Source: CAKRZE01 sp045617585 (lineage in GTDB: Bacteria; Bacillota; Clostridia; Oscillospirales; CAG-272). From it: 23,651 bases of DNA. Both the position numbers and the translations under genes were made by a program. The stretch is taken from positions 1 through 23,651 of the forward strand of contig JAZLIW010000099.1 of assembly GCA_045617585.1 (NCBI GenBank). Reading direction: 5' to 3'. The notes beneath the pieces were generated by a model. The model was not told the DNA's origin, did not search any database, and was given only the letters and a program-made list of their open reading frames with translations. This document shows positions 13,723 through 22,195 of this stretch, in pieces (within the stretch, counting starts at the first letter, position 1; each line of letters begins with the position of its first letter).

Positions 13723-15968
13723 CGGCGATCAGCCGGGTCGTCAGCCGAAGCGGCGGCGATCCGGAACGTCAGCCCGGTGAAGCGCTGCACGTGGCGGTCG
13801 TTGTCGACCATCCCCGTCACGCATTCCTTCCGCCCGACGAGGATGACCATTTCCTGCGCCCGCGTCACCGCGGTATAGAGCAGATTGCGCGTCATCATCC
13901 GCGGGCTGCCCTCTCCGACCGGAATGATCACCACCGGATATTCGCTGCCCTGGCTCTTATGGATCGTGATGGCGAAGGCGTGCTCCAGCTCGTCGAGCGC
14001 GGAGAATTCGTACTCCGCGATCCGTTCGTCGAAGTTCAGCCGCACGGTCTCGTTGTCGAAGTCGATCGCCTCGATCACGCCGACGTCGCCGTTGAAGATC
14101 CCCACGCCGTTCTGCTCCCCGCGCGTCCATTCGATATCGTAATTGTTGCGGATCTGCATGACCCTGTCCCCCTCGCGGAGGATCCGTTCCCTGACTTTTT
14201 TCTCTTTTTTGTGCCCATCCTGCGGGTTGAGCGCCGCCTGCAGCTTTTCGTTCAGGACCAGCGTTCCGATCCCGCCCTTGTGCATCGGCGTGATCACCTG
14301 GATCCCGCCGCGGAACCTGCCGGGATACGCCTTCGGCAGGCGGTACGCCACGAGCCCGACGATCGTCGCCGCGATCTCCTCCTCGGTCTGTCGGGGAAGG
14401 AAGAAGAAGTCCCCGTCCTTCGCGTCGAGCTTGGGATATTCCCCGCCGTTGATCTGGTGGGCGTTGGTCACGATCAGGCTTTCGCTCGCCTGACGGAAGA
14501 CCTCCTTCAGCTTGACGGTGCGGAAGCGGTCGGAGGCGATCAGGTCGTTCATCACGTTCCCCGCGCCGACCGAGGGGAGCTGATCCGCGTCCCCGATCAG
14601 GATGACCCTTGCCCCGGGCTTGACCGCCTTGAGCAGAGCGGCAAAGAGGAGCGTATCCACCATCGACATCTCGTCAACGATGATCACGTCCTCGGAGAGC
14701 AGGTCTTTTTCGTTTTTCTGGAACCTCGGCTCGTCGTCCTCGGCATATTCCATTTCCAGAAGGCGGTGGATGGTCTTTGCCTCACGGCTCGCCGCGTCGG
14801 ACATCCGCTTCGCCGCGCGCCCGGTCGGGGCGGCAAGCGCGATCTTCATTCCCATGCGGTCGAATACCAGCATCGCCGCGCGGATGACCGTGGTCTTTCC
14901 GGTCCCGGGTCCGCCCGTCAGGATCATGACCCCGTTTTTCAGCGCCGTCATGATCGCCTTTTTCTGCATCACGGCGTACTGCATCCCGGTTTCGTACTCG
15001 GTCTGCGCGATGAAGCGCACGACGTCGGTATCGGGCAGCGGCACCGTCAGCCTGTCGAGCAGGTCCAGTTTTTCGGCGATATAGCGCTCCGCGTCGTAAT
15101 ATTCCTTCAGATAGAGGCAGGCGTGCCCCTCGTATTTCACCGCGACGAGCTGTTTATCTTCGATCAGGAATGCGACGGCGGTGCTGACCTTTTCTTCCCC
15201 GACGCCGAGCATGGAGGAAACGCCCTCGGTCAGCCGCTCGCGCAGGAGAAAGGTGTGTCCGTTCTGGATCGCGTTGAAGCGCAGGAAATATTTGACGCCC
15301 GCCGCCACGCGCTCCGGCAGATCCTCCGCCATCCCGAGCGAGCGGGCGATCTTGTCCGCGGTCTCGAAGCCGATGCCGTACACCTCCTCGCAGAGGGCGA
15401 ACGGATTCTTCCGGATCACGTCGACCGCCGAGCCGCCGAAGCGCTTGTAGACCCTGACCGCCGTTGACGGGCCGAAATAGTCCCGGCAGAACATCATGAC
15501 GGAGCGGATCCCGAACTGCTCGCGGAATTCCTCGCTGATCTTCTTCGCCTTTTTCTCGGTGATGCCCGGGAACTCGGTCAGCCAGTCGGGGTGGTTCTCG
15601 ATCACGTCGAAGGTATCGACGCCGTACCGGTCGACCAGCTTCTTCGCGGTCACCGGTCCGATCCCCTTGATCATCCGGGAGGAGAGGTATTTCCGGATCG
15701 ACGCCTCGTCCCCGGGGAGCTGCTTTTCAAACTCCTCGACCCGGAACTGCTTTCCGTAGGTCGCGTGGACCTCCCATCTGCCGAAGGCGCGGATGATCTC
15801 GCCCACGCCGAGAAAGGGCAGGATCCCCGTTGCGGTGATCTCCTCCCCGTCCTCCGCGGTCAGCTCACAGACCGTGTAGCCGTTGCCCTCGTTCTGATAA
15901 ACGATGCGCTCTACGGTACCGCTGATCTCTTCCCTCTCCGCTCCCGTTCCTTCCGCCGACGTATCCAT
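13719..15968 (-). CDS. recD2: RecD2, ATP-dependent 5'-3' DNA helicase
   Basis: Superfamily 1B helicase of the RecD2 type, 749 residues, acting in DNA repair and mismatch repair without RecBC in Gram-positives. The N-terminal part has an OB-like region (12-85) and helix-hairpin-helix repeats (GIGPVTAKKLVDRYG at 102-116, FPGITEKKAKKI). Helicase motifs: I GGPGTGKTT (352-360), Ia APTGRAAKRM, II VDEMSMVD (431-438), III GDADQLPSVGAGNV (459-472), IV VFRQA, then HKSQGSEYP, and VI LYTAVTRA near the end. GGGAGGAACG precedes the ATG. It follows metK by 47 bases, a gap with a small GACCG/CGGTC hairpin but no U run, so read-through from the SAM riboswitch promoter is expected. Confidence 0.96.
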   Translation of the reverse strand: MDTSAEGTGAEREEISGTVERIVYQNEGNGYTVCELTAEDGEEITATGILPFLGVGEIIRAFGRWEVHATYGKQFRVEEFEKQLPGDEASIRKYLSSRMIKGIGPVTAKKLVDRYGVDTFDVIENHPDWLTEFPGITEKKAKKISEEFREQFGIRSVMMFCRDYFGPSTAVRVYKRFGGSAVDVIRKNPFALCEEVYGIGFETADKIARSLGMAEDLPERVAAGVKYFLRFNAIQNGHTFLLRERLTEGVSSMLGVGEEKVSTAVAFLIEDKQLVAVKYEGHACLYLKEYYDAERYIAEKLDLLDRLTVPLPDTDVVRFIAQTEYETGMQYAVMQKKAIMTALKNGVMILTGGPGTGKTTVIRAAMLVFDRMGMKIALAAPTGRAAKRMSDAASREAKTIHRLLEMEYAEDDEPRFQKNEKDLLSEDVIIVDEMSMVDTLLFAALLKAVKPGARVILIGDADQLPSVGAGNVMNDLIASDRFRTVKLKEVFRQASESLIVTNAHQINGGEYPKLDAKDGDFFFLPRQTEEEIAATIVGLVAYRLPKAYPGRFRGGIQVITPMHKGGIGTLVLNEKLQAALNPQDGHKKEKKVRERILREGDRVMQIRNNYDIEWTRGEQNGVGIFNGDVGVIEAIDFDNETVRLNFDERIAEYEFSALDELEHAFAITIHKSQGSEYPVVIIPVGEGSPRMMTRNLLYTAVTRAQEMVILVGRKECVTGMVDNDRHVQRFTGLTFRIAAASADDPADRR

Positions 15969-16015
15969 CGTTCCTCCCGTTACGTTGACCGTTCCGGTCC
16001 TTTGACCGCTGCCGG

Positions 16016-17197
16016 TCAGATCCCCAGTTCAGCCTTCAGCTGCGCCGCGAGATCTCTCTTTTCCCACGGCAGATCGAGATCCTCTCTGCCCATGTGTCCG
16101 TACGCCGCCGTCTGCTTGAAGATCGGACGGCGCAGCCCGAAGCGGTTGATCAGCGCCGCGGGGCGCAGATCGACGCACTTGCAGACCGCCTCCGAAATGC
16201 GGTCAGCGGCGATCTTTTCGGTCCCGAAGGTCTCCACCAGCACGGAAACCGGCTTTGCCACGCCGATCGCGTAGGCAAGCTGGACCTCGCAGCGCTCCGC
16301 GAGCCCCGCCGCGACGACGTTCTTCGCGATATAGCGCGCGGCGTAAGCGCCGGTGCGGTCGACCTTGGTCGGGTCCTTGCCCGAGAACGCGCCGCCGCCG
16401 TGGCGGGCGTAGCCGCCGTAGGTATCGACGATGATCTTGCGCCCGGTCAGACCGGAGTCGCCCATCGGGCCGCCGATAACGAAGCGTCCCGTCGGGTTGA
16501 CGTAGACCTTCGTCGCGTCGTCCAGCAGCGCGCGCGGGATCACGGGCAGCAATACCTCCTGGATGATCCCGTCCCGGATCGTATCGGCGTCAGCGTCGGG
16601 ATCGTGCTGCGAGGAAACGACGACCGTATCCACGCGGACGGGCTTGTCCCCGTCGTATTCCACGGTCACCTGCGTTTTTCCGTCGGGACGCAGGAACGGC
16701 AGGGTCCCGTTCTTCCGGACCTCGGTGAGCCGCCGCGCCAGACGGTGCGCAAGGCTGATCGGCAGGGGCATCAGCTCCGGCGTCTCGTTGCAGGCGTAAC
16801 CGAACATCATGCCCTGGTCGCCGGCGCCGGTATCCATCCCGTCGTCGGTCTCGCCCGCCTTTGCCTCGGCGGAACGGTCAACGCCGAGCGCGATGTCGGG
16901 CGACTGCTCGTGGATCGAGCTGACGACGGCGCAGGTCTCGCAGTCGAAGCCGTATTTTGCGCGGTCGTATCCGATCTCGCGCACGGTATCGCGCACGACG
17001 GTCGGGATATCAACGTACGCCTCGGTCGTGATCTCGCCCATGACCGACACGATGCCGGTCGTGGTCGTGGTCTCGCAGGCGACGCGGGACATGGGGTCCT
17101 GCCGCAGGCATTCGTCAAGGATCGCGTCGGAGATCAGGTCGCACATCTTATCGGGATGCCCCTCGGTCACCGACTCGGAGGTGAAAAGCTTTTTCAT
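16016..17197 (-). CDS. metK: S-adenosylmethionine synthetase
   Basis: MetK makes SAM from methionine and ATP in the cytoplasm. It has 393 residues, the usual size. Motifs: TSESVTEGHPDK near the N terminus with catalytic His14, GAGDQGMMFGY (124-134), which forms the mobile-loop and ATP region, and the phosphate-binding GGGAFSGKDPTKVDR. AGAGG precedes the ATG by 7 bases. The leader carries a SAM-I riboswitch and terminator, so the enzyme is repressed by its own product. First gene of the five-gene operon ending with hslO. Confidence 0.97.
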   Translation of the reverse strand: MKKLFTSESVTEGHPDKMCDLISDAILDECLRQDPMSRVACETTTTTGIVSVMGEITTEAYVDIPTVVRDTVREIGYDRAKYGFDCETCAVVSSIHEQSPDIALGVDRSAEAKAGETDDGMDTGAGDQGMMFGYACNETPELMPLPISLAHRLARRLTEVRKNGTLPFLRPDGKTQVTVEYDGDKPVRVDTVVVSSQHDPDADADTIRDGIIQEVLLPVIPRALLDDATKVYVNPTGRFVIGGPMGDSGLTGRKIIVDTYGGYARHGGGAFSGKDPTKVDRTGAYAARYIAKNVVAAGLAERCEVQLAYAIGVAKPVSVLVETFGTEKIAADRISEAVCKCVDLRPAALINRFGLRRPIFKQTAAYGHMGREDLDLPWEKRDLAAQLKAELGI

Positions 17198-17233
17198 TGT
17201 CTTGCCTCTTTCTTCATCGTCTTTCAGAGCCGG

Positions 17234-17267
17234 AAAAGAATCCCCCCCGGACAGATTCCGAGGGGGG
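17234..17267 (-). terminator. Terminator of the SAM-I riboswitch
   Basis: Minus strand CCCCCC(U)CGG (17267-17258) pairs with CCGGGGGG (17250-17243), 7-base loop, then AUUCUUUU. It stands 15 bases after the last aptamer bases, so an antiterminator form is expected at low SAM. Confidence 0.85.
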
Positions 17268-17281
17268 AACGATAAACCACT

Positions 17282-17366
17282 CTCATCTGTCAGGATTTGG
17301 CACCGAACCGATATACGGCAGGTTGCCGGGCTTCACAGGGCCAGTCCCTCCGCCACTCTTGATAAG
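17282..17366 (-). promoter_or_regulatory. SAM-I (S-box) riboswitch controlling metK operon
   Basis: Minus strand reads CUUAUCAAGAGUGGCGGAGG, then GACUGGCCCUGUGAAGCCC, GGCAACC, GGUGCCAAAUCCUG and ACAGAUGAGAG. These are the conserved S-box blocks in order, including the kink-turn, the GGCAACC core and the GGUGCCAAxUCC P3/P4 element. P1 is CUUAUC (17366-17361) with GAUGAG (17287-17282). SAM binding stabilises P1 and lets the terminator at 17234-17267 form, shutting off the operon. Confidence 0.96.
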
Positions 17367-17392
17367 ACTGTTTCTTTTTATTCTGTATTTCT

Positions 17393-17421
17393 ATCGTAGC
17401 ACGTTTCGTGCGGGATTGCAA
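17393..17421 (-). promoter_or_regulatory. Promoter of the metK operon
   Basis: Minus strand: TTGCAA (17421-17416), 17-base spacer, extended TGCTACGAT with the hexamer at 17398-17393. The start point near 17386 gives a leader of about 190 bases holding the SAM-I element. Confidence 0.8.
17399..17411. repeat. Perfect inverted repeat inside the metK promoter spacer
   Basis: GCACGTTTCGTGC, two 5-base arms around TTT, sits exactly between the -35 and -10 boxes and touches the -10. It could be an operator half for an unknown repressor or a chance hairpin. No U run follows, so it is unlikely to be a terminator. Confidence 0.5.
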
Positions 17422-17465
17422 GTCGATAACTGTGAATTTTCGGTCACAAACCGTTCCCCGCCGCT

Positions 17466-17963
17466 TCAGGACGGCAGCAGGAATCTGAGGAAGCCGATGA
17501 AACCGTAACTGGCAAGGGTCATGATCACCCCTGCGGTCAGCACGCCGAGCGCGATCGCCGGCAGCGCCTTTTTCATCCGGACGTCAAAGAGCGCGGCGAT
17601 CAGCGCGCCCGTCCAGGCGCCGGTCCCCGGGATGGGGATGGCAACGAAGAGATATAAGCCGAGCGCGCCGTATTTCTGCACCTTGCCCGAGTGCTTATGC
17701 GCTTTTTCCTCGACCCACATGGCGATCTTGTCGAATTTCAGAAACCGGACGGTCTTCATCCAGCGAAGGATCGCGCGAATGAAGAGCAGGATAAAAGGTA
17801 CGGGAAGAAGATTGCCGACCGCGCTGACCAGATAATTGACCCACCAGGTCAGCTCCAGCGTCGCACCGACCGGAATGGAGCCTCGCAGCTCCACGATGGG
17901 CAGCATGGAAATGAAGAAAACGTACAGCGCGTTTTTCAGTTCGGAAGTCAGAATCTCGGTCAT
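17466..17963 (-). CDS. Small multidrug export protein family (PF06695-like) membrane protein
   Basis: A 165-residue polytopic protein of the family named small multi-drug export protein (COG2426). The diagnostic pieces are VELRGSIPVGATLELTWW near residues 24-41 and FVAIPIPGTGAWTGALIAAL near 109-128. About four membrane helices are visible. The drug-export name rests on old assignment and the true substrate is uncertain. AAAGGA stands 9 bases before the ATG. It follows the ribU-like gene by 30 bases and probably shares its transcript. No clear terminator follows before the metK promoter. Confidence 0.87.
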   Translation of the reverse strand: MTEILTSELKNALYVFFISMLPIVELRGSIPVGATLELTWWVNYLVSAVGNLLPVPFILLFIRAILRWMKTVRFLKFDKIAMWVEEKAHKHSGKVQKYGALGLYLFVAIPIPGTGAWTGALIAALFDVRMKKALPAIALGVLTAGVIMTLASYGFIGFLRFLLPS

Positions 17964-17993
17964 CGGTCAGGTTCCTTTATCCCGGCAGAGGGG

Positions 17994-18593
17994 TCATTTC
18001 ACGTGAAGGATCGGCGATACTTTTTTATAGATCAGGAAGGTGATCAGCGTGCAGATCAGCCCCTTCAGGAGGTTGAACGGCAGGACGGCAAAGACGATCA
18101 GCGTCCTGAGATCCGTCACGTTCCCGTTGACCGTTCCCGCGGCGGCAACGATCTCTTCCAGCGGCCACTTGTGGATCACGGCGTACGCTGGGATCAGAAG
18201 ATAATAGTTGAGAAACGCCCCGGCGGCGGTCATGGCGGCGGTCCCGGTCAGGGAACCGGCAAGCGCGCCGGTGCGCGACTTATGGGACTGGTACACCAGC
18301 CCCGCGGGAAAGACCATCGCGACGCCGACGAGAAAATTGGCAAACTCGCCGACGAACACGGACGAGGTCCCCTTGAACAGAATATGAAGCAGATTTTTGA
18401 TCAGTTCGATCAGGATCCCGGCGACCGGACCGAGCGCGAACGCGCCCGTCAGCCCTACGACCTCACTCAGGTCGATCTTGAGAAACTCGGGAAAGAGGGG
18501 GAGTGAGAACTCAAGCAGCTGAACGACCGCCGCGAGTGCGGCAAGGATCCCAATCTTGGCGGCAAATACCGCCTTTTCACGGCTCTTTTTCAT
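17994..18593 (-). CDS. ribU: ECF transporter S component, RibU-like (riboflavin)
   Basis: Membrane-embedded substrate-binding subunit of an energy-coupling-factor vitamin importer. It has 199 residues with about six helices. The RibU pattern is visible in FLKIDLSEVVGLTGAFALGP (about 37-56) followed by AGILIELIKNLLHILFKGTS. This closely follows the family form with (Y/I)D(F/L)S near the start and GPxxGxxxxxxKNLLH. Riboflavin is the likely ligand, but related S components for other substrates share the pattern. The shared EcfAA'T energising module is not in this window. No FMN riboswitch precedes it; instead two perfect stem-loops stand in the leader (18607-18666). Confidence 0.82.
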   Translation of the reverse strand: MKKSREKAVFAAKIGILAALAAVVQLLEFSLPLFPEFLKIDLSEVVGLTGAFALGPVAGILIELIKNLLHILFKGTSSVFVGEFANFLVGVAMVFPAGLVYQSHKSRTGALAGSLTGTAAMTAAGAFLNYYLLIPAYAVIHKWPLEEIVAAAGTVNGNVTDLRTLIVFAVLPFNLLKGLICTLITFLIYKKVSPILHVK

Positions 18594-18606
18594 ATATCGT
18601 TCTCCG

Positions 18607-18666
18607 AATACGGATAATCACGTTCCGTATTGCCCGCTTCCGTGCTTTACACGACCGCACGGAAGC
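18607..18666 (-). promoter_or_regulatory. Two tandem stem-loops in the leader of the ribU-like gene
   Basis: Minus strand, in transcript order: a perfect 10-base stem GCTTCCGTGC/GCACGGAAGC (18666-18657 with 18645-18636), then after four bases a perfect 8-base stem AATACGGA/TCCGTATT (18631-18624 with 18614-18607). The second ends directly before CGGAG, the ribosome binding site. Neither is followed by a U run. They may control translation or mRNA processing after tuf. No promoter is convincing here. Confidence 0.6.
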
Positions 18667-18710
18667 GTGACAAAGGTAAACTCCTCCCCGTAAGCGTCAG
18701 GTCTGACCGG

Positions 18711-18745
18711 GAAGGAAAAGGGTGCCGTACGGAAGCACGGCACCC
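18711..18745 (-). terminator. Terminator after tuf
   Basis: Minus strand GGGTGCCGT (18745-18737) pairs with ACGGCACCC (18728-18720), then TTTTCCTTCC. The U run is broken by CC, so some read-through to ribU is likely. Confidence 0.78.
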
Positions 18746-18758
18746 CGATGAGACTTAA

Positions 18759-19964
18759 TCAGTCAAACAGCTCAGCGACGACGCCGGAACCGACGGTTCT
18801 GCCGCCTTCACGGATAGCGAGACGGAGACCCTTTTCGCAGGCGATAACGTGCTGGAGCTCAACGGTCATAACGACGTTGTCGCCGGGACGGCACATCTCA
18901 ACGCCCTCAGGCAGAGCGATGGTGCCGGTGACGTCGGTCGTTCTGAAGTAGAACTGAGGACGGTAGCCGGGGAAGAAGGGCTTGGAACGGCCGCCTTCCT
19001 TTTCAGTCAGAACGTAGACGTTGGCAGTGAACTTGGAATAGGGGTGAACGGAGCCGGGCTTGCAGAGGACCTGACCGCGCTTGATCTCGTCCTTCTGGAT
19101 ACCACGGAGCAGCAGACCGACGTTGTCGCCTGCCTCAGCGGAATCAAGCAGCTTGTGGAACATCTCGACGCCGGTGACGACGGTGGTTCTCTTCTCTTCG
19201 GACAGACCGACGAGCTCGACCTGGTCGTTCATCTTGACAACACCACGCTCGACACGGCCGGTAGCAACGGTGCCGCGCCCGGAGATGGAGAAGACGTCCT
19301 CGACAGGGAGCAGGAAGGGCAGATCGTCGTTTCTTGCGGGAGTGGGGATATAGGAGTCAACAGCGTCCATCAGTTCCTTGATAGGAGCGTAGACAGCCGC
19401 GTTAGGATCCTTATCTTCGGACATCAGGGCTTCACGGGCGGAGCCGCGGATGATCGGCACATCGTCACCCGGGAACTCGTACTTGTCGAGGAGCTCACGG
19501 ATCTCCATCTCAACGAGATCGAGCAGCTCGTCGTCATCGACGAGGTCGGTCTTGTTCATGAAGACGACGATTGCGGGAACCTGGACCTGACGGGCGAGCA
19601 GAACGTGCTCGCGGGTCTGCTGCAGAGGACCGTCGGTAGCGGCGACGACGAGGATCGCACCGTCCATCTGAGCTGCGCCGGTGATCATGTTCTTGATATA
19701 GTCAGCGTGCCCGGGGCAGTCGACGTGAGCGTAGTGACGGTTCTCGGTCTCGTACTCAACGTGTCTGGTGTTGATGGTGATACCACGAGCCTTTTCCTCG
19801 GGCGCGTTATCGATCTGATCGTATGCCATGAAGTCGATGTTCGCGTTGCCAAGAGAAAGGAACTTGGTGATCGCAGCGGTAAGGGTGGTCTTGCCGTGGT
19901 CGACGTGACCAATGGTACCGATGTTAACGTGGGGCTTGGTTCTTTCGAATTTCTGCTTAGCCAT
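18759..19964 (-). CDS. tuf: Elongation factor Tu
   Basis: GTPase that brings aminoacyl-tRNA to the ribosome. It has 401 residues. G motifs are GHVDHGKTT (19-27), DCPGHADY (about 83-90) and NKTD (about 138-141); the C-terminal PFFPGYRPQFYFRTTDVTG is typical of domain 3. GGAGGAAAACTACA precedes the ATG. It is the last gene of the str operon, 40 bases after fusA, with a terminator behind it. Codon use is less GC-extreme than in most of the window (many GTT, AAC, TCT type choices), as expected for a very highly expressed gene. Confidence 0.98.
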   Translation of the reverse strand: MAKQKFERTKPHVNIGTIGHVDHGKTTLTAAITKFLSLGNANIDFMAYDQIDNAPEEKARGITINTRHVEYETENRHYAHVDCPGHADYIKNMITGAAQMDGAILVVAATDGPLQQTREHVLLARQVQVPAIVVFMNKTDLVDDDELLDLVEMEIRELLDKYEFPGDDVPIIRGSAREALMSEDKDPNAAVYAPIKELMDAVDSYIPTPARNDDLPFLLPVEDVFSISGRGTVATGRVERGVVKMNDQVELVGLSEEKRTTVVTGVEMFHKLLDSAEAGDNVGLLLRGIQKDEIKRGQVLCKPGSVHPYSKFTANVYVLTEKEGGRSKPFFPGYRPQFYFRTTDVTGTIALPEGVEMCRPGDNVVMTVELQHVIACEKGLRLAIREGGRTVGSGVVAELFD

Positions 19965-20004
19965 TGTAGTTTTCCTCCATTATATGAGATTTCGTTTTTG
20001 TGGA

Positions 20005-22110
20005 TTACTGTTTATCGGAAGACCGCTGGGTAACGATCTTTTCCTGAATGGACTTCGGAACCTCGGCAAAGTGGCTGGGTTCCATGGAGTAGATCCCGCG
20101 TCCCTGCGTTCTGGAACGAAGCTCCGTCGCGTAGCCGAACATATCGGACAGCGGGACGAACGCGGTGATCTGCTGTGCGCCGGAGACCTGTTCCATCGAC
20201 TGGATCTGGCCGCGGCGGGAGTTGAGGTCGCCGATGACGTCGCCCATGTAATCGTCGGGCGTGACGACGACGACCTTCATGATCGGCTCGGTGAGGACGG
20301 GGTCTGCCTTCCGCATCGCTTCCTTGAACGCCATGGAACCGGCGATCTTGAATGCCATTTCGGAAGAGTCGACTTCGTGATAGGAACCGTCGTAAAGGGT
20401 GACCTTGAAGTCAACGGTGGGATAGCCGGCGAGGACACCGGTCTCGGACGCCGCAGTGATACCTGCGTTGACGGCGGGGATATATTCCTTCGGAACGGCA
20501 CCGCCGACGACCTGGTCGATGAACTCGTAGCCCTTCCCGGGCTCGTTGGGCTCCATGATGATCTTGACGTGACCGTACTGACCTTTACCGCCGCTCTGAC
20601 GGGCGTACTTCATATCGACGTTCGCGCTCTTGCGGATCGTCTCTCTGTACGCGACACGCGGCTTGCCGACGTTTGCTTCGACCTTGAATTCGCGGAGCAG
20701 ACGGTCGACGATGATCTCAAGGTGCAGCTCGCCCATACCGGCGATGATGGTCTGACCGGTCTCTTCGTCGGTGTAAGCACGGAAGGTCGGGTCTTCTTCC
20801 GCCAGTTTTGCGAGGGCGATGCCCATCTTTTCCTGGCCGGCCTTGGTCTTCGGCTCGATCGCGACGTTGATAACGGGTTCCGGGAACACCATGGATTCGA
20901 GGATCACGGGGTGGTCCTCGTCACAGAGGGTATTACCGGTGGTGGTGTTCTTGACACCGATCATGGCGGCGATATCGCCGGAGTAAACGCAGTCGATATC
21001 CTTCCGTTCGTTGGAGTGCATCTGCAAAAGACGTCCCGCACGCTCTCTGACTCCCTTGGAGGAGTTGTAGACGGAGGAGCCTGCTTCCAGCTTACCGGAG
21101 TAAACGCGGAAATAGCAGAGCTTGCCGACGAAGGGGTCGGTCATGATCTTGAATGCGAGCGCGGCGAACGGAGCGTCGTCGCTGATGGGGCACTCGATCT
21201 CTTCCTCGGTGCCGGGGATCGTGCCCTTGGCAGCGGGAATGTCGAGAGGAGAAGGCATATAGTCGATCACGGCATCGAGCAGCTTCTGGACGCCCTTGTT
21301 GCGGTAAGAGGTACCGCAGGTGACGGGGACCAGCTTGTTTGCGATGCAGGCGGCACGGAGCGCCTTCTTGAGGTCGGCGACCGGGATCTCCTCGCCCTCG
21401 CAGTATCTCATGAAGAGATCCTCGTCGGTCTCACAGATCGACTCGATCATCTCGGAGTGATACTTTTCGGCGAGCTCCGCCATATCTGCGGGAATGTCCT
21501 CCACGCGCATATCCTTGCCCATGTCATCGTAGTAGACGTCGGCCTTCATTTCCATGAGGTCGATGATGCCGCGGAAGGATTCCTCCGCGCCGATGGGGAG
21601 CTGGATCGCGACGGGATGGGATTTCAGGCGTTCTCTGATCATGTCAAGGACGCGGTAGAAGTTCGCGCCCATGATGTCCATCTTGTTGACGTATGCCATA
21701 CGCGGGACGCCGAAGGAATCAGCCTGACGCCAGACGGTCTCAGACTGAGGCTCAACGCCGCCTTTCGCGCAGAAAACGGTAACGGAACCGTCCAGAACGC
21801 GCAGAGATCTTTCGACCTCGACGGTAAAGTCAACGTGCCCGGGGGTGTCGATGATGTTGACACGGTGCACCGGATACTGGCTTGCAGAGCCGCCCCAGAA
21901 GCAGGTGGTAGCAGCGGACGTGATGGTAATGCCGCGCTCCTGTTCCTGCGCCATCCAGTCCATGGTCGCGGTGCCGTCGTGCGTCTCACCGATCTTGTGC
22001 GTCTTACCCGTGTAGTACAGGATACGCTCGGTGGTCGTCGTCTTACCGGCATCGATATGCGCCATGATACCGATGTTTCTTGTTAATTCAAGGGGGTATT
22101 CTCTAGGCAT
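20005..22110 (-). CDS. fusA: Elongation factor G
   Basis: Translocation GTPase of translation, 701 residues, the family length. It begins MPREYPLELTRNIGIMAHID with G1 AHIDAGKTT, and has G3 DTPGHVDFT and G4 NKMD. Domain IV has YRETIRKSANVDMKYARQSGGKGQYGHV and the C terminus has SRRGQIQSMEQVSGAQQITAFVPLSDMFGY. GGAG stands 11 bases before the ATG. It follows rpsG by 85 bases, in which a small hairpin is present, and precedes tuf. Confidence 0.98.
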   Translation of the reverse strand: MPREYPLELTRNIGIMAHIDAGKTTTTERILYYTGKTHKIGETHDGTATMDWMAQEQERGITITSAATTCFWGGSASQYPVHRVNIIDTPGHVDFTVEVERSLRVLDGSVTVFCAKGGVEPQSETVWRQADSFGVPRMAYVNKMDIMGANFYRVLDMIRERLKSHPVAIQLPIGAEESFRGIIDLMEMKADVYYDDMGKDMRVEDIPADMAELAEKYHSEMIESICETDEDLFMRYCEGEEIPVADLKKALRAACIANKLVPVTCGTSYRNKGVQKLLDAVIDYMPSPLDIPAAKGTIPGTEEEIECPISDDAPFAALAFKIMTDPFVGKLCYFRVYSGKLEAGSSVYNSSKGVRERAGRLLQMHSNERKDIDCVYSGDIAAMIGVKNTTTGNTLCDEDHPVILESMVFPEPVINVAIEPKTKAGQEKMGIALAKLAEEDPTFRAYTDEETGQTIIAGMGELHLEIIVDRLLREFKVEANVGKPRVAYRETIRKSANVDMKYARQSGGKGQYGHVKIIMEPNEPGKGYEFIDQVVGGAVPKEYIPAVNAGITAASETGVLAGYPTVDFKVTLYDGSYHEVDSSEMAFKIAGSMAFKEAMRKADPVLTEPIMKVVVVTPDDYMGDVIGDLNSRRGQIQSMEQVSGAQQITAFVPLSDMFGYATELRSRTQGRGIYSMEPSHFAEVPKSIQEKIVTQRSSDKQ

Positions 22111-22171
22111 AAAGATGTTATCTCCTTCACTGCCGTCCGTTCACACACAGGCGGCAAAGCTGATGCGGTCC

Positions 22172-22189
22172 TCCCCGGGCATCCGGGGA
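22172..22189 (-). other. Intercistronic hairpin between rpsG and fusA
   Basis: Minus strand TCCCCGG/CCGGGGA, 7 base pairs around a 4-base loop, a few bases after the rpsG stop. There is no U run. It may be an mRNA processing or S7-type regulatory site, but only the inverted repeat is visible. Confidence 0.4.
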
Positions 22190-22195
22190 AGATCA

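Noticed and set aside
13791..15467. Long plus-strand frame opposite recD2
   Set aside because: All helicase motifs are on the minus strand; His/Asp/Arg-rich shadow.
15969..16015. Terminator between metK and recD2
   Set aside because: A GACCG/CGGTC hairpin is present but no U run follows, so it is unlikely to stop transcription.
18594..18758. FMN riboswitch before ribU
   Set aside because: None of the conserved RFN blocks (for example GGGGCAGGGUGAAAUUCCC-like or GCCGAC) is present.
19912..22086. Long plus-strand frame opposite tuf and fusA
   Set aside because: It is antisense to certain elongation factor genes and has no promoter or start signal of its own.
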